Position numbers and translations under genes: made by a program. The notes under the pieces were generated by a model. That model was not told the origin of the DNA. It did not search any database and worked only from the letters and a program-made list of their open reading frames with translations. Shown piece by piece: positions 1-8,349 of a DNA stretch of 64,000 nt; positions within the stretch are counted from its first letter, which is position 1, and every line of letters begins with the position of its first letter. Source of the DNA: an uncultured Selenomonadales bacterium (GTDB lineage Bacteria > Bacillota > Negativicutes > Selenomonadales > Selenomonadaceae); contig CAMUZG010000004.1 of the NCBI GenBank assembly GCA_947165145.1, forward strand, positions 23,732 through 87,731, given 5' to 3'.

Positions 1-546
1 GAAAAAATCCGTGAGCTGATTGCCTTGCTCAAAAAAATTCCCGCGCAGATTTCGGAAACACTCAGCGACGTTGAACCGATAAAAACTTTTGCGCGACAAT
101 ACGGCTTCAACGAGGACGTTTTTTATATCGGGCGCAGTCTCGACTATGACGTTGCACTTGAAGGCGCGCTCAAGCTCAAGGAAATTTCATACATTCACGC
201 GGAGGCTTATGCTTCCGGCGAACTCAAACACGGCACGTTAGCGTTGATTGTCGAAGGTGTCCCCGTTATCGCGCTTGCCACTCAAAAATCTGTCTACGAA
301 AAAACGCTGTCGAACATCAAGGAAGTCAAAGCCCGTGACGCGGTTGTTATCGGCATTGCGGCTTCGGGCGACATGGAACTTGAAAAATATCTTGACCACG
401 TGATTTTTGTCCCCGAAACGGACGAGCTGTTGATTCCGTTGCTGACCGTCGTGCCGTTGCAACTTTTAGCCTACTACGCGGCGATAACCAGAGGTTGCGA
501 CGTCGACAAGCCGCGCAATCTCGCAAAGTCGGTGACCGTGGAGTGA
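1..546 (+). CDS. glmS: glutamine--fructose-6-phosphate aminotransferase, C-terminal part (5' end outside window)
   Basis: This is the end of GlmS, which makes glucosamine-6-phosphate from fructose-6-phosphate and glutamine for cell-wall synthesis. The frame is open from base 1, so the gene enters from the left edge. The visible 181 codons cover the last sugar isomerase (SIS) domain, with the family segments GRSLDYDVALEGALKLKEIS, EAYASGELKHG and the terminal DKPRNLAKSVTVE. The glutaminase half lies outside the window. The product ends at the usual family C-terminus. The identification is firm. Confidence 0.96.
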   Translation, partial: EKIRELIALLKKIPAQISETLSDVEPIKTFARQYGFNEDVFYIGRSLDYDVALEGALKLKEISYIHAEAYASGELKHGTLALIVEGVPVIALATQKSVYEKTLSNIKEVKARDAVVIGIAASGDMELEKYLDHVIFVPETDELLIPLLTVVPLQLLAYYAAITRGCDVDKPRNLAKSVTVE

Positions 547-608
547 ATTTACGACTTGACGAATCGCTTGCCACCAACTATAAAAATTCGACGCAAAAAA
601 TTCGAGTG

Positions 609-806
609 ATGAGTGAAGTTTGGTTGTTAAACGAAACTGTTTCAGAAACCTTTGAAATTGAAGCGAATTCTGAAGAGGAAGCTGTTTCCGTGGCAATTCA
701 AGAATATAATGCAGGTAATTTTGTCGTAAGTGCCGATAATGTTGAGTACAGACAAATTTCGGTAGTTGATGAAAATGGAGAATTTACAGATTGGATTACG
801 TTTTAA
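609..806 (+). CDS. small DpnD/PcfM-like protein
   Basis: This is a 65-residue acidic protein. The pattern of an ETVSETFEIEA strand, then an EEEAV helix, then a short C-terminal strand segment resembles the DpnD/PcfM small-protein family, whose function is unknown. The ATG at 609 follows a weak purine stretch. A longer reading frame from 495 overlaps the end of glmS and is unlikely to be real. It is less GC-rich than its neighbours, which may indicate acquisition. Family membership is judged by eye only. Confidence 0.6.
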   Translation: MSEVWLLNETVSETFEIEANSEEEAVSVAIQEYNAGNFVVSADNVEYRQISVVDENGEFTDWITF

Positions 807-820
807 TTGAAATTTTGGGC

Positions 821-838
821 GGCAACGCAACGTTGCAT
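821..838 (+). repeat. short palindrome related to the GCAACGTGACGTTG repeat family
   Basis: The sequence GGCAACGCAACGTTGCAT lies in the short gap between the DpnD-like gene and the glycosyltransferase. It resembles the conserved head of the dispersed element seen at 8431, 18217, 27374, 42371-42585 and 44498. The rest of the element is not obvious here, so this may be a decayed copy. Confidence 0.4.
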
Positions 839-878
839 ACAATGTTATTCGGGCAAAAATTTTTTTGGAGCTTTTCTC

Positions 879-1610
879 ATGACTGATCGTGTAGAAATCT
901 TAGGCGTTAAAGTCGACGCGGTGACGATGATTCAAGCTGTCGAACGTGTGGCAAATTTAATCGACGCGGGCAAACCGTCAATCGTGGCGACAGCAAACGC
1001 TGAAATGCTTTTGCGAGCAACTCACGACGACGAACTCAAAAACATCTTGAATGCGGCAAGCTTAGTTGTGCCTGACGGCGCGGGAACAGTTTGGGCAGCA
1101 CGACATCTCGGCAAACATATGCCCGAACGTGTCGCGGGAGCCGATCTCGTGTTGGAGCTGATGAAAGTTGCACCCGCCAAATCGTGGAAATTTTTCCTGT
1201 TCGGCTCGGCACCAGGTATCGCTGACAAAGCAAAAGCTAAAGCCGAATCGCTTTATCACGGCATAAAAATCGTCGGCACAAGAAACGGCTACTTCACTGC
1301 GGCAGATGAACCCGTCATTATCGAACAAATAAAATCTGCGCGACCCGACATTTTACTTGCGGCATTGGGCGTTCCGAAGCAAGAGAAATGGCTTGCCGCA
1401 CATCTCGACGAATTGAACGTACCCGTATCAATCGGCGTTGGCGGAACACTCGACGTAATGGCGGGAGCCGTCAAACGTGCGCCGCTGTGGATGCAACGTG
1501 CCAGACTTGAATGGCTTTTCCGCGCAATGTTACAGCCGTCCCGCGCAGGACGATTGCTAGCCTTGCCGAAATTCGTCTTTAAAGTTCACAAGCAGAAAAT
1601 CAACGGTTAA
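879..1610 (+). CDS. WecG/TagA/CpsF-family glycosyltransferase (GT26)
   Basis: This membrane-associated enzyme probably moves an N-acetyl-hexosamine (classically ManNAc) from a UDP-sugar onto undecaprenyl-diphosphate-GlcNAc in cell-surface polymer synthesis. The ATG at 879 is preceded by TTGGAG; the frame is open back to 807 but has no better start. The 243-residue product has the family segments TANAEML (with the Thr implicated in catalysis), VPDGAG (catalytic Asp) and the C-terminal GVGGTLDVMAGAVKRAP with the basic membrane-binding tail RARLEWLFR. Length is normal for the family. The exact sugar cannot be read from sequence. Confidence 0.9.
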   Translation: MTDRVEILGVKVDAVTMIQAVERVANLIDAGKPSIVATANAEMLLRATHDDELKNILNAASLVVPDGAGTVWAARHLGKHMPERVAGADLVLELMKVAPAKSWKFFLFGSAPGIADKAKAKAESLYHGIKIVGTRNGYFTAADEPVIIEQIKSARPDILLAALGVPKQEKWLAAHLDELNVPVSIGVGGTLDVMAGAVKRAPLWMQRARLEWLFRAMLQPSRAGRLLALPKFVFKVHKQKING

Positions 1611-1624
1611 AAATTTTTTGGAGC

Positions 1625-2260
1625 GTGAAAACTTTGAGCATTATTCGAGAAGGATATTATTTTGCGGGCGTCGCGCTCCTTATCGCGTTATTTGTCGGCG
1701 TGCTGATTCACCCCTACGCCGCGATTTTGCCCGCAGTTATCGCCTGCTACTGCATTTACTTTTTCAGAAACCCGAAACGAATCATTCCGACTGACGAAAA
1801 TTTAATCGTGTCGCCCGCCGACGGTACCGTTCAAGATGTTGTCGACGTTGACGATGACGATTTTGTCAAAGGGACGTGCCGCAAGGTTATAATTTTCCTG
1901 TCGGTGTTCGATGTCCACGTCAATCGCAGTCCGATTGCTGGCGAGATTAAAATTCAAAAATACGTCTGCGGCAGATTTCGTCCCGCTTACAAAGATTCAG
2001 CCGGCTTCGAGAACGAACGGCACCTTATCGGCATTGAAAACGACAAGTTGCGCGTGACAGTCACGCAAGTCGCCGGTATCTTGGCGCGGCGAATTGTCAG
2101 CTGGGTCACTCTCGACGACAAACTCGAAAAGGGCGAACTTTACGGCTTGATTCGTTTCGGCTCGTGCACGGAAATTGTCGTTCCCGCCAACGTCGAAGTT
2201 CTCGTCAAGAAGGGCGACAAAGTCCGCGGCGGCGAATCGATTATCGGTCGGATAAAGTGA
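1625..2260 (+). CDS. psd: phosphatidylserine decarboxylase
   Basis: Decarboxylates phosphatidylserine to phosphatidylethanolamine at the inner membrane. At 211 residues it is the short (archaeal/PSD-A) type. An N-terminal hydrophobic hairpin (about residues 12-45) is followed by the conserved SPADGTVQDV and FLSVFDVHVNRSPIAG segments. The self-cleavage site is RFGS, giving an alpha chain that starts with a pyruvoyl group from Ser180. The start is GTG, 8 bases after TTTTTGGAGC. The gene sits directly before pssA, which makes its substrate; the two-gene arrangement supports both calls. Confidence 0.95.
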   Translation: MKTLSIIREGYYFAGVALLIALFVGVLIHPYAAILPAVIACYCIYFFRNPKRIIPTDENLIVSPADGTVQDVVDVDDDDFVKGTCRKVIIFLSVFDVHVNRSPIAGEIKIQKYVCGRFRPAYKDSAGFENERHLIGIENDKLRVTVTQVAGILARRIVSWVTLDDKLEKGELYGLIRFGSCTEIVVPANVEVLVKKGDKVRGGESIIGRIK

Positions 2261-2270
2261 GGTGGCGCAA

Positions 2271-2975
2271 ATGAAATGGTTGCTTCCGAACATGTGCACA
2301 GCGGCGAACTTGTTCTTCGGCATGTGCTCAATATTGGCGACATACGAAGGAAATTTCGTCCAAGCGTCGATATTCATTCTGCTCGCATTGATAGCTGACG
2401 GTTTGGACGGACGAGTTGCCCGTGCACTCAACGCGTCGTCGGAGCTCGGTAAAGAAATGGATTCACTGTGCGACTTGGGCTCATTCGGCGTGGCACCTGC
2501 ATTTTTGGCTTACGCGTTCTGCATGCACAATTTCGATCTCTTCGGCAAGGTTGCGGCGATAATCTTCGCACTGTGTGGCATGTGGCGACTTGCGCGTTTT
2601 AACGTCAACACCGGCGTCGTGCACGGCTTTTTTATGGGTCTGGCGATACCTGCGGGCGGTTGTATCATCGCGACGACGACAATGCTTTTCTCGGCAATGA
2701 ACGTGCACCCCGAAGAATTCGGGCTGGTCTACCCAATCACAGTCATCATCGTCGCTTATCTGATGGTCAGCCACGTTCATTATCCCGACTTCAAAGGTGA
2801 CGGCGAAAAAATTTTTCTTGCGGCTAAAATCTTCGCACTGGCACTTTTCGGCGGAATAATTTTTCTGACGCAAACGGCAATTATCCCAGGCGTGCTCACG
2901 GCGATTTTCGCAACGTACGCGGTCTTCGGTATCGTCAATTCGCTGATAACGCTAATGACGCGCGACAAACTCTGA
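2271..2975 (+). CDS. pssA: CDP-diacylglycerol--serine O-phosphatidyltransferase
   Basis: Makes phosphatidylserine from CDP-diacylglycerol and serine; psd just upstream uses the product. The CDP-alcohol phosphotransferase motif DG-x2-AR-x8-G-x3-D-x3-D is intact (DGLDGRVARALNASSELGKE followed by MDSLCD). About seven hydrophobic segments mark a polytopic membrane protein. The ATG at 2271 is chosen over a GTG at 2262 because GAGGTG at 2259-2264 then serves as the ribosome binding site. That site overlaps the psd stop, so the two genes are probably translationally coupled. Confidence 0.95.
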   Translation: MKWLLPNMCTAANLFFGMCSILATYEGNFVQASIFILLALIADGLDGRVARALNASSELGKEMDSLCDLGSFGVAPAFLAYAFCMHNFDLFGKVAAIIFALCGMWRLARFNVNTGVVHGFFMGLAIPAGGCIIATTTMLFSAMNVHPEEFGLVYPITVIIVAYLMVSHVHYPDFKGDGEKIFLAAKIFALALFGGIIFLTQTAIIPGVLTAIFATYAVFGIVNSLITLMTRDKL

Positions 2976-3005
2976 CAACGAAAAACTTCAATCCGAAATC
3001 ACACG

Positions 3006-3033
3006 ACGCGCAAAAAATAAAGCGCGTTTTTTT
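3006..3033 (+). terminator. rho-independent terminator after pssA
   Basis: The stem ACGCGC/GCGCGT with an A-rich loop is followed by a run of seven T. It closes the glycosyltransferase-psd-pssA run just before the proB promoter. Confidence 0.7.
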
Positions 3034-3034
3034 C

Positions 3035-3063
3035 TTGCGTAAATTTGTAAATGAATTTATAAT
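3035..3063 (+). promoter_or_regulatory. sigma-A type promoter for proB
   Basis: A -35 box TTGCGT (3035-3040), a 17-base spacer and a perfect -10 box TATAAT (3058-3063) lie between the pssA terminator and proB. This suggests that proB starts a new transcription unit. Confidence 0.7.
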
Positions 3064-3087
3064 GAAAGCAAAAAGGACGTGATTAAC

Positions 3088-3891
3088 TTGAGTACTGCGC
3101 GAGAAGCTTTGACACGAGCACGACGAATCGTTATCAAAGTGGGCACGAGCACATTGGCGCACGCCGAAAGCGGCAAGCTGAATCTTTACAAAATCGAACA
3201 TCTCGTTCGTGAGATAACCGACCTGCACAACGCGGGCAAAGAAATTATTTTCGTGAGCTCTGGCGCAATCGCGGCGGGCATGAACAAACTCGGCATCAAA
3301 ACCAAACCGCAGACCATTCCCGAAAATCAAGCGTTGGCGGCAATCGGTCAAGGCGTCCTCATGCACATTTACGAAAAATTTTTCGCGGAATACGGGCAGA
3401 CAATCGGGCAAGTCCTTCTGACTAAAGAAAACGCCGTCGACGAACACGCTCGCGAAAATTCCCGCAACTCCTTGAACGCAATCCTCGACATGGGCGTTAT
3501 CCCCGTCATCAACGAGAACGACGCTGTAGGCGTGGACGAAATCCGAATCGGCGACAACGACAATTTATCCGCAATCGTCGCGGCGATGGTCAACGCTGAA
3601 GTTCTAATCATTTTGAGCGACATTGACGGGCTGTACGACGGCAATCCCAAACTCGACAACTCTGCGCGGCTTATCGATGAAGTCACGGAGATTGACGCGG
3701 AGATTGAACGAATCGCGGGCGGCGCAGGTACAACGCTCGGCACGGGCGGCATGTTCACGAAAATTCAAGCGGCAAAGTTAGCGACTGCAAACGGCGTGAC
3801 AATGCTCATCATCAACGGCGCAACTAACGGCAATCTTCGACGCGTACTGAACGGCGAAAACATCGGCACGATTTTTCCAAGGAGGAATTAA
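3088..3891 (+). CDS. proB: glutamate 5-kinase
   Basis: Phosphorylates glutamate in the first step of proline synthesis. The amino-acid kinase fold is clear: IVIKVGTSTL near the N-terminus, FVSSGAIAAG, VIPVINENDAV and LGTGGMFTKIQAA. The protein ends at about 267 residues, without the C-terminal PUA domain of the longer enzymes; short forms are common. TTG at 3088 is preferred because AAAAGGA (3071-3077) is ten bases upstream; the GTG at 3079 would sit on top of that site. Its partner proA lies 3.2 kb downstream, separated by two unrelated genes. Confidence 0.94.
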   Translation: MSTAREALTRARRIVIKVGTSTLAHAESGKLNLYKIEHLVREITDLHNAGKEIIFVSSGAIAAGMNKLGIKTKPQTIPENQALAAIGQGVLMHIYEKFFAEYGQTIGQVLLTKENAVDEHARENSRNSLNAILDMGVIPVINENDAVGVDEIRIGDNDNLSAIVAAMVNAEVLIILSDIDGLYDGNPKLDNSARLIDEVTEIDAEIERIAGGAGTTLGTGGMFTKIQAAKLATANGVTMLIINGATNGNLRRVLNGENIGTIFPRRN

Positions 3892-3892
3892 A

Positions 3893-5245
3893 ATGTTCAA
3901 GAAATTTTCGCGAATCCTCATGAGCTCAGCGTTTGCTGTCGGATTGATGTTCACGCCGATTTATAACGCTCAATCCGTCGCTCAAGCCGCACTCGCAATC
4001 CAAGACAATCGCGCCGCCGCTGACTATTGGACAAGCAAAAATTCTTCGGGCAATGCCGTTCAAGTCGCCGCGTCCGATTTGGAAATGCTCAACCTGCAAA
4101 TTCGCCAAAAAAGTTCTGGAGCAATCGTCGACCTCGCCGCGTATCCCGAAAAAGTTTATCCGCAGTGGATTAAAGGCAAGCTTACTTCGACAATGACGCT
4201 CGGCGGTTTCGACAAGGCTGAAGTTCCCGCGCTTTTCAAAGATGCCGCGCCGCTCACGGAGTTCAGTTTCGTTCAGGCGAAAAAAAATTGCGGGCTCGAC
4301 GTAGTTCCTGCCGTCTGCACAGTTCGTTACGCTTTAACGATTGACCGCACGAACATCAGACTTCTGCCCGAAGATGACGGCTGGTTCGAGAGCAAGGACG
4401 ACACTTACAGCGACAAATTGCAGGCGACTGCGCTTGACCCGTGCGAACCCGTCGTTGTTCTCGTCGACAGCCAAGATAAAAAATTTGTCTTCGTCGAATC
4501 GCGCACGGCTTCAGGTTGGGTCAAGCCCGATAAGCTCGCCTTCACCGACAAAACAACTTGGCTCAAGTACGTCGCGCCGAAAAATTATTTGACAATCCTC
4601 GCAAGCCGCAAGACAATTCCCCAAGGCAAAGCGTTCTTCCAAATGGGTGGCAAAGTTCTGCTCCGCGCCGTCGACATTCAAAAAGATAACTCGTGGGCGA
4701 TTTACATGCCGTCGATTGACGCGAACGGTACAATCATTGAGCAAGGCTTGAACGTCGCGAACGATAACAACGTCGTCAAAGGTGCGCTCCCCGTCACCGA
4801 AAATAACATCATCAAGCAAGCATTCCGTTTCCTCGGCGAAGGTAGCAACCCTGGCGGTCTGTCGAACAACGTCGATAACGCAAGCTTCGTGCAGGACGTT
4901 TATCGCAGCGTCGGAATCGAATTGCCCAGCGACATCGCCAAGCAAGAAAAAGTTATGGCGCGTTCAATTTCTCTCAAAGGCATGAACCGTGAGCAACGTC
5001 TTGATATTTTGAAAAAGTCCAAAGCCGGCTCGTTACTGTTCGCGCCCGACCACGTGATGATTTATCTCGGCACCGACGATAAAGGCGAACCGCTTGCAAT
5101 TCACGCGATAGGCAGTTACTTCACGTTCGAGGACGGCAAGACCGTTCAGCGTAACGTTCGCAAAGTTGTCGTCAGCGATTTGCATTTCATGAGCCGCGAT
5201 AAAGTTGAGATGATTGACAGGATTACGAGCATCGGCAATTTTTAA
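3893..5245 (+). CDS. secreted NlpC/P60-like protein with degenerate active site
   Basis: A 450-residue exported protein with an N-terminal signal peptide (basic start, hydrophobic core, cleavage likely near AQAAL). The central part (about residues 140-300) looks like SH3-type cell-wall-binding modules; the C-terminal 130 residues follow the NlpC/P60 peptidase layout. Where active enzymes have the nucleophile in D-C-S-G-F, this protein reads DNASF, with Asn329 in the Cys position. The downstream His residues (H387 in PDHVMIYLG and H404) remain. It is therefore probably a wall-binding, non-catalytic relative. The ribosome site AAGGAGGAATT is strong. It lies 1 base after proB. Confidence 0.8.
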   Translation: MFKKFSRILMSSAFAVGLMFTPIYNAQSVAQAALAIQDNRAAADYWTSKNSSGNAVQVAASDLEMLNLQIRQKSSGAIVDLAAYPEKVYPQWIKGKLTSTMTLGGFDKAEVPALFKDAAPLTEFSFVQAKKNCGLDVVPAVCTVRYALTIDRTNIRLLPEDDGWFESKDDTYSDKLQATALDPCEPVVVLVDSQDKKFVFVESRTASGWVKPDKLAFTDKTTWLKYVAPKNYLTILASRKTIPQGKAFFQMGGKVLLRAVDIQKDNSWAIYMPSIDANGTIIEQGLNVANDNNVVKGALPVTENNIIKQAFRFLGEGSNPGGLSNNVDNASFVQDVYRSVGIELPSDIAKQEKVMARSISLKGMNREQRLDILKKSKAGSLLFAPDHVMIYLGTDDKGEPLAIHAIGSYFTFEDGKTVQRNVRKVVVSDLHFMSRDKVEMIDRITSIGNF

Positions 5246-5246
5246 A

Positions 5247-5275
5247 GTCTGTCGTTGAATTTGGCAGTGACGGTT
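5247..5275 (+). repeat. fragment of dispersed repeat family B
   Basis: The stretch GTCTGTCGTTGAATTTGGCA and the following GTGACGGTT match the left end of the longer repeat at 63797 and resemble those at 15070 and (reversed) 18330. Only the left end is present here. Confidence 0.6.
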
Positions 5276-5313
5276 TTAAGTTTACAAACACAATTTAAAT
5301 GGACAAACTTTAA

Positions 5314-7083
5314 ATGGACAAACAAGACAAGTTAATCGCGACACTGTTCAAGGACACCACGATAATTTTTTTCCTGTCCTTCATCGCAACGACAATCGGC
5401 AGCATAATCGACGGAATGATTACGTCGAACTTGCTCGGCACGTCGTCAATCGCGGCGTTCGGCTTGACGTTGCCCTATCAAAAATTTGCGTTCATCTTCC
5501 CCGCAATCATCGCGCTCGGTATGCAAATTCTCTGCGGTCAAAGTCTCGGCAAAGGCGATTTGCGCGAGGCGAACGGAATTTTTTCGTTGACGGTGATTGC
5601 GGGGCTCGTCGTAGCGTTTATCATGATGATTGTCACGTTCCTTTTCACCGAAGAACTTTCAATGATTCTCGGCGTTGACAGGGAACAAGCTCAACTTTTC
5701 GCGCTGACGATTGAATACATCGAACCCTCCGCGCTCAGCTTACCGGCAATAGCATTGACCAGAATTTTAACACCGATAATGCAACTCGACAGCGACAGAT
5801 CCCGCGCGGTAATTTCGGTTGTGGCGTTGAGTTTTTCCAACATCATCTTCGACTTGATAAGCGTTTACGTGTTCGACGCGGGACTTTGGGGCATCGGGCT
5901 CGCTACTACGCTGAGTTATTGGCTGTCGGCGGGAATCTTGTTCTTGCACTTTTTGAAAAAGGACGCAAGCTTTACGTTCGTCCGCGACACAATCAGCATC
6001 AAATTTATGCGCGAAATGATTTTGAACGGCTCCGTAACAACGTTCGGCATGGGCGCAAATGTGTTGAGAATATCGGCTTTAAATCGTGTGGCGTTGGCGA
6101 CGGCGGGCGAAAATGCTCTCGGTGCTTACGTCATCGTTGAAAATTTTATAAGTATGCTTCAGTCCGTGCCTAAATCTTTCAGCTCGTCAGTACAGATGAT
6201 TGGCGGCATTCTTGTCGGTGAACGCGACAAAAATTCTCTGCGGCGGCTGATTGTCATCGCGCTGAAATATTCGCTCGTTTCTATCGTGGCGGTTGCGCTG
6301 ATAATTCTTTTCGGCGGTGCGGCATTAATCGCCGACATTTACACTCAAGAAGACGCCGCGCAGGTTCAGTTTATGGCGGAAGAAGGAATTATTTTCGCAA
6401 CGCTGGGCTTGCCGATTTACACGATAATTTTCGTCTTTCACTACCTTTATCAAGCTTGCGGTCGATTTAAGCTCTCAAACTTTTTTGCCGTGGCGAACAA
6501 TTTCCTGTTCATCGTGCCGATTGCTTTGTTCTTGGTGCCGATTTACGGAATCATGGGACTGTGGCTGTCGTTCCTGCTGAGTCGAGTTGTCGGCGTGCTT
6601 GCGATATTCGTCATAACTTGTTGGCATTGCAAACGGATAACTTTCAACGTTGAAGATTATCTGCTCTTGCCCGAAGATTTCGACGTGCCCGAAGACAGTC
6701 AGCTTGATATAACCGTCACGTCCAAAGATGAAGTCTTGGGCTTGTCGGAGCGTGCGCAAAGTTTCTGTGCGGCTCAAGGTATTGACGATAAGCGCAGCAT
6801 GTTCGCGGGCATTTATATCGAAGAGATGGCTGGCAACATCGTCGATTACGGTTTCAACGACGGCAAGAAACATTTCGTCGACGTGCGTGTCATCGTCAAC
6901 GGCTCGCAGGTGATTATCAGAATTCGCGACGACTGCCGCGCCTTCGACCCAAAAAAGTGGGTACAGATTAACAACCCCGAAGACCCCTCGTCGCACATCG
7001 GTATACGGCTCGTGCGGAAGATTGCCACTGAATTCAGGTATGTTAACGTTTTAAAGCTCAACAACTTAACCGTAAAAATTTAA
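5314..7083 (+). CDS. MATE-family transporter fused to a C-terminal GHKL (RsbW-like) ATPase domain
   Basis: Residues 1 to about 445 form a twelve-helix MATE exporter with duplicated six-helix halves. The last ~130 residues are cytosolic and resemble the histidine-kinase-like ATPase of anti-sigma factors such as RsbW. The N-box region is EEMAGNIVDYGFNDG, the G1-like DDCRAFDP follows, and the late SHIGIRLVRKIA helix is present. This joins drug/cation export to a possible signalling or regulatory ATPase. The start ATG at 5314 lacks a good ribosome site. An overlapping five-codon mini-frame (ATG at 5299, MDKL-stop) ends directly before it, so reinitiation is possible. Confidence 0.82.
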   Translation: MDKQDKLIATLFKDTTIIFFLSFIATTIGSIIDGMITSNLLGTSSIAAFGLTLPYQKFAFIFPAIIALGMQILCGQSLGKGDLREANGIFSLTVIAGLVVAFIMMIVTFLFTEELSMILGVDREQAQLFALTIEYIEPSALSLPAIALTRILTPIMQLDSDRSRAVISVVALSFSNIIFDLISVYVFDAGLWGIGLATTLSYWLSAGILFLHFLKKDASFTFVRDTISIKFMREMILNGSVTTFGMGANVLRISALNRVALATAGENALGAYVIVENFISMLQSVPKSFSSSVQMIGGILVGERDKNSLRRLIVIALKYSLVSIVAVALIILFGGAALIADIYTQEDAAQVQFMAEEGIIFATLGLPIYTIIFVFHYLYQACGRFKLSNFFAVANNFLFIVPIALFLVPIYGIMGLWLSFLLSRVVGVLAIFVITCWHCKRITFNVEDYLLLPEDFDVPEDSQLDITVTSKDEVLGLSERAQSFCAAQGIDDKRSMFAGIYIEEMAGNIVDYGFNDGKKHFVDVRVIVNGSQVIIRIRDDCRAFDPKKWVQINNPEDPSSHIGIRLVRKIATEFRYVNVLKLNNLTVKI

Positions 7084-7095
7084 GGAGTGATTTCA

Positions 7096-8349
7096 ATGTT
7101 CATGAAGGATCATGTTACAAAACAAGCAAGACGCGCCAAAGAAGCCTCACGAAAATTGGCGTGGATTCCCGTTGAAGTTCGTAACGTCGCGTTGTCGGCA
7201 ATGGCTGATGCTCTCGAAGCGCGGCAAGATGAAATTCTCGAAGCAAACGTCAAAGAAGTCGAAGCGGCTCGTGCGAAGTCCACGCGCCCGAATATGATTG
7301 ACCGATTGATTTTGACGCCCAAACGTATCGCGGACATGGCGGAAGGCATTCGGCAAGTCGTCAAGCTCGACGACCCGATAGGCAAATTTGATTTTGAAGT
7401 CACGAGACCGAACGGCTTGAAACTTCAGCGTGTACGCGTTCCCTTCGGCGTTGTCGGAATTATCTACGAAGCGCGACCGAACGTCACGGCGGACGCAATC
7501 GCTCTGTGCATAAAGTCCGGCAATGCTTGTGTCCTGCGCGGCGGCTCGGAAGCTGTTCGCACGAACAAAAAAATTGTCGACATCATGCGTGACGCGGCGG
7601 CAGCAAACGGCATTCCCGCGACGGCGATTGAATTTATCGGCATACTCGACCGCGACGCTGTTGTCGTGATGTGCAGATTGCGCAAGCTCATCGACGTGAT
7701 TATTCCTCGCGGCGGCGCAGGCTTGATTACACGCGTCATTGAGCACAGCACGGTTCCCGTCATCGAGACAGGCACGGGCGTTTGTCACACGTTCGTCGAC
7801 AAAACCGCTGACCTCGAAATGGCATTGAAAATTTGCATGAACGCCAAAACGTCGCGTCCGTCCGTCTGCAACGCAATGGAAACAATGCTGATTCACAAGG
7901 ACATTGCCGAAGAATTTTTGCCGAAAGTTGCGCGTGCGATGATTGACGCAAAAGTTGAACTGCGCGGCGACGAGGCTTGTCGAAAAATTTTCCCCGACAT
8001 GAAAGTTGCTGACGAGACCGATTGGTCGACCGAGTACAACGATTTGATTCTCTCCGTGAAAATTGTTGACGACGTGGACGCGGCGATTGACCATATCAAC
8101 CAATACGGCACGGCGCATTCCGATTCAATCGTCACCCGCGACGCTAATAACGCCAAAAAGTTCACGCAACTCGTTGATTCGGCTGATGTTTACGTCAACG
8201 CCTCGACGCGCTTCACTGATGGCTTTGAATTCGGATTCGGCGCGGAAATCGGTATCAGTACGCAGAAAATGCACGCTCGCGGACCGATGGGGCTTGAGGC
8301 TTTGACCACGACGAAATATATCGTTGTCGGCGACGGACAAATTCGCTGA
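7096..8349 (+). CDS. proA: glutamate-5-semialdehyde dehydrogenase (gamma-glutamyl phosphate reductase)
   Basis: Reduces glutamyl-5-phosphate with NADPH in the second step of proline synthesis. The 417-residue product has the typical segments VPFGVVGIIYEARPNVT, ALCIKSGNACVLRGGSEA, IPRGGAGLI and the catalytic-cysteine region RPSVCNAMET. It ends with the standard MGLEALTTTKYIVVGDGQIR. ATG at 7096 is chosen because AAGGAG at 7082-7087 is eight bases upstream. Its stop overlaps the next small reading frame (TGATG). Confidence 0.96.
   Translation: MFMKDHVTKQARRAKEASRKLAWIPVEVRNVALSAMADALEARQDEILEANVKEVEAARAKSTRPNMIDRLILTPKRIADMAEGIRQVVKLDDPIGKFDFEVTRPNGLKLQRVRVPFGVVGIIYEARPNVTADAIALCIKSGNACVLRGGSEAVRTNKKIVDIMRDAAAANGIPATAIEFIGILDRDAVVVMCRLRKLIDVIIPRGGAGLITRVIEHSTVPVIETGTGVCHTFVDKTADLEMALKICMNAKTSRPSVCNAMETMLIHKDIAEEFLPKVARAMIDAKVELRGDEACRKIFPDMKVADETDWSTEYNDLILSVKIVDDVDAAIDHINQYGTAHSDSIVTRDANNAKKFTQLVDSADVYVNASTRFTDGFEFGFGAEIGISTQKMHARGPMGLEALTTTKYIVVGDGQIR

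Noticed and set aside
7147..8118. 323-codon frame on the minus strand across proA
   Set aside because: proA is unmistakable on the plus strand. The antisense frame arises from codon bias and has no recognisable motifs.
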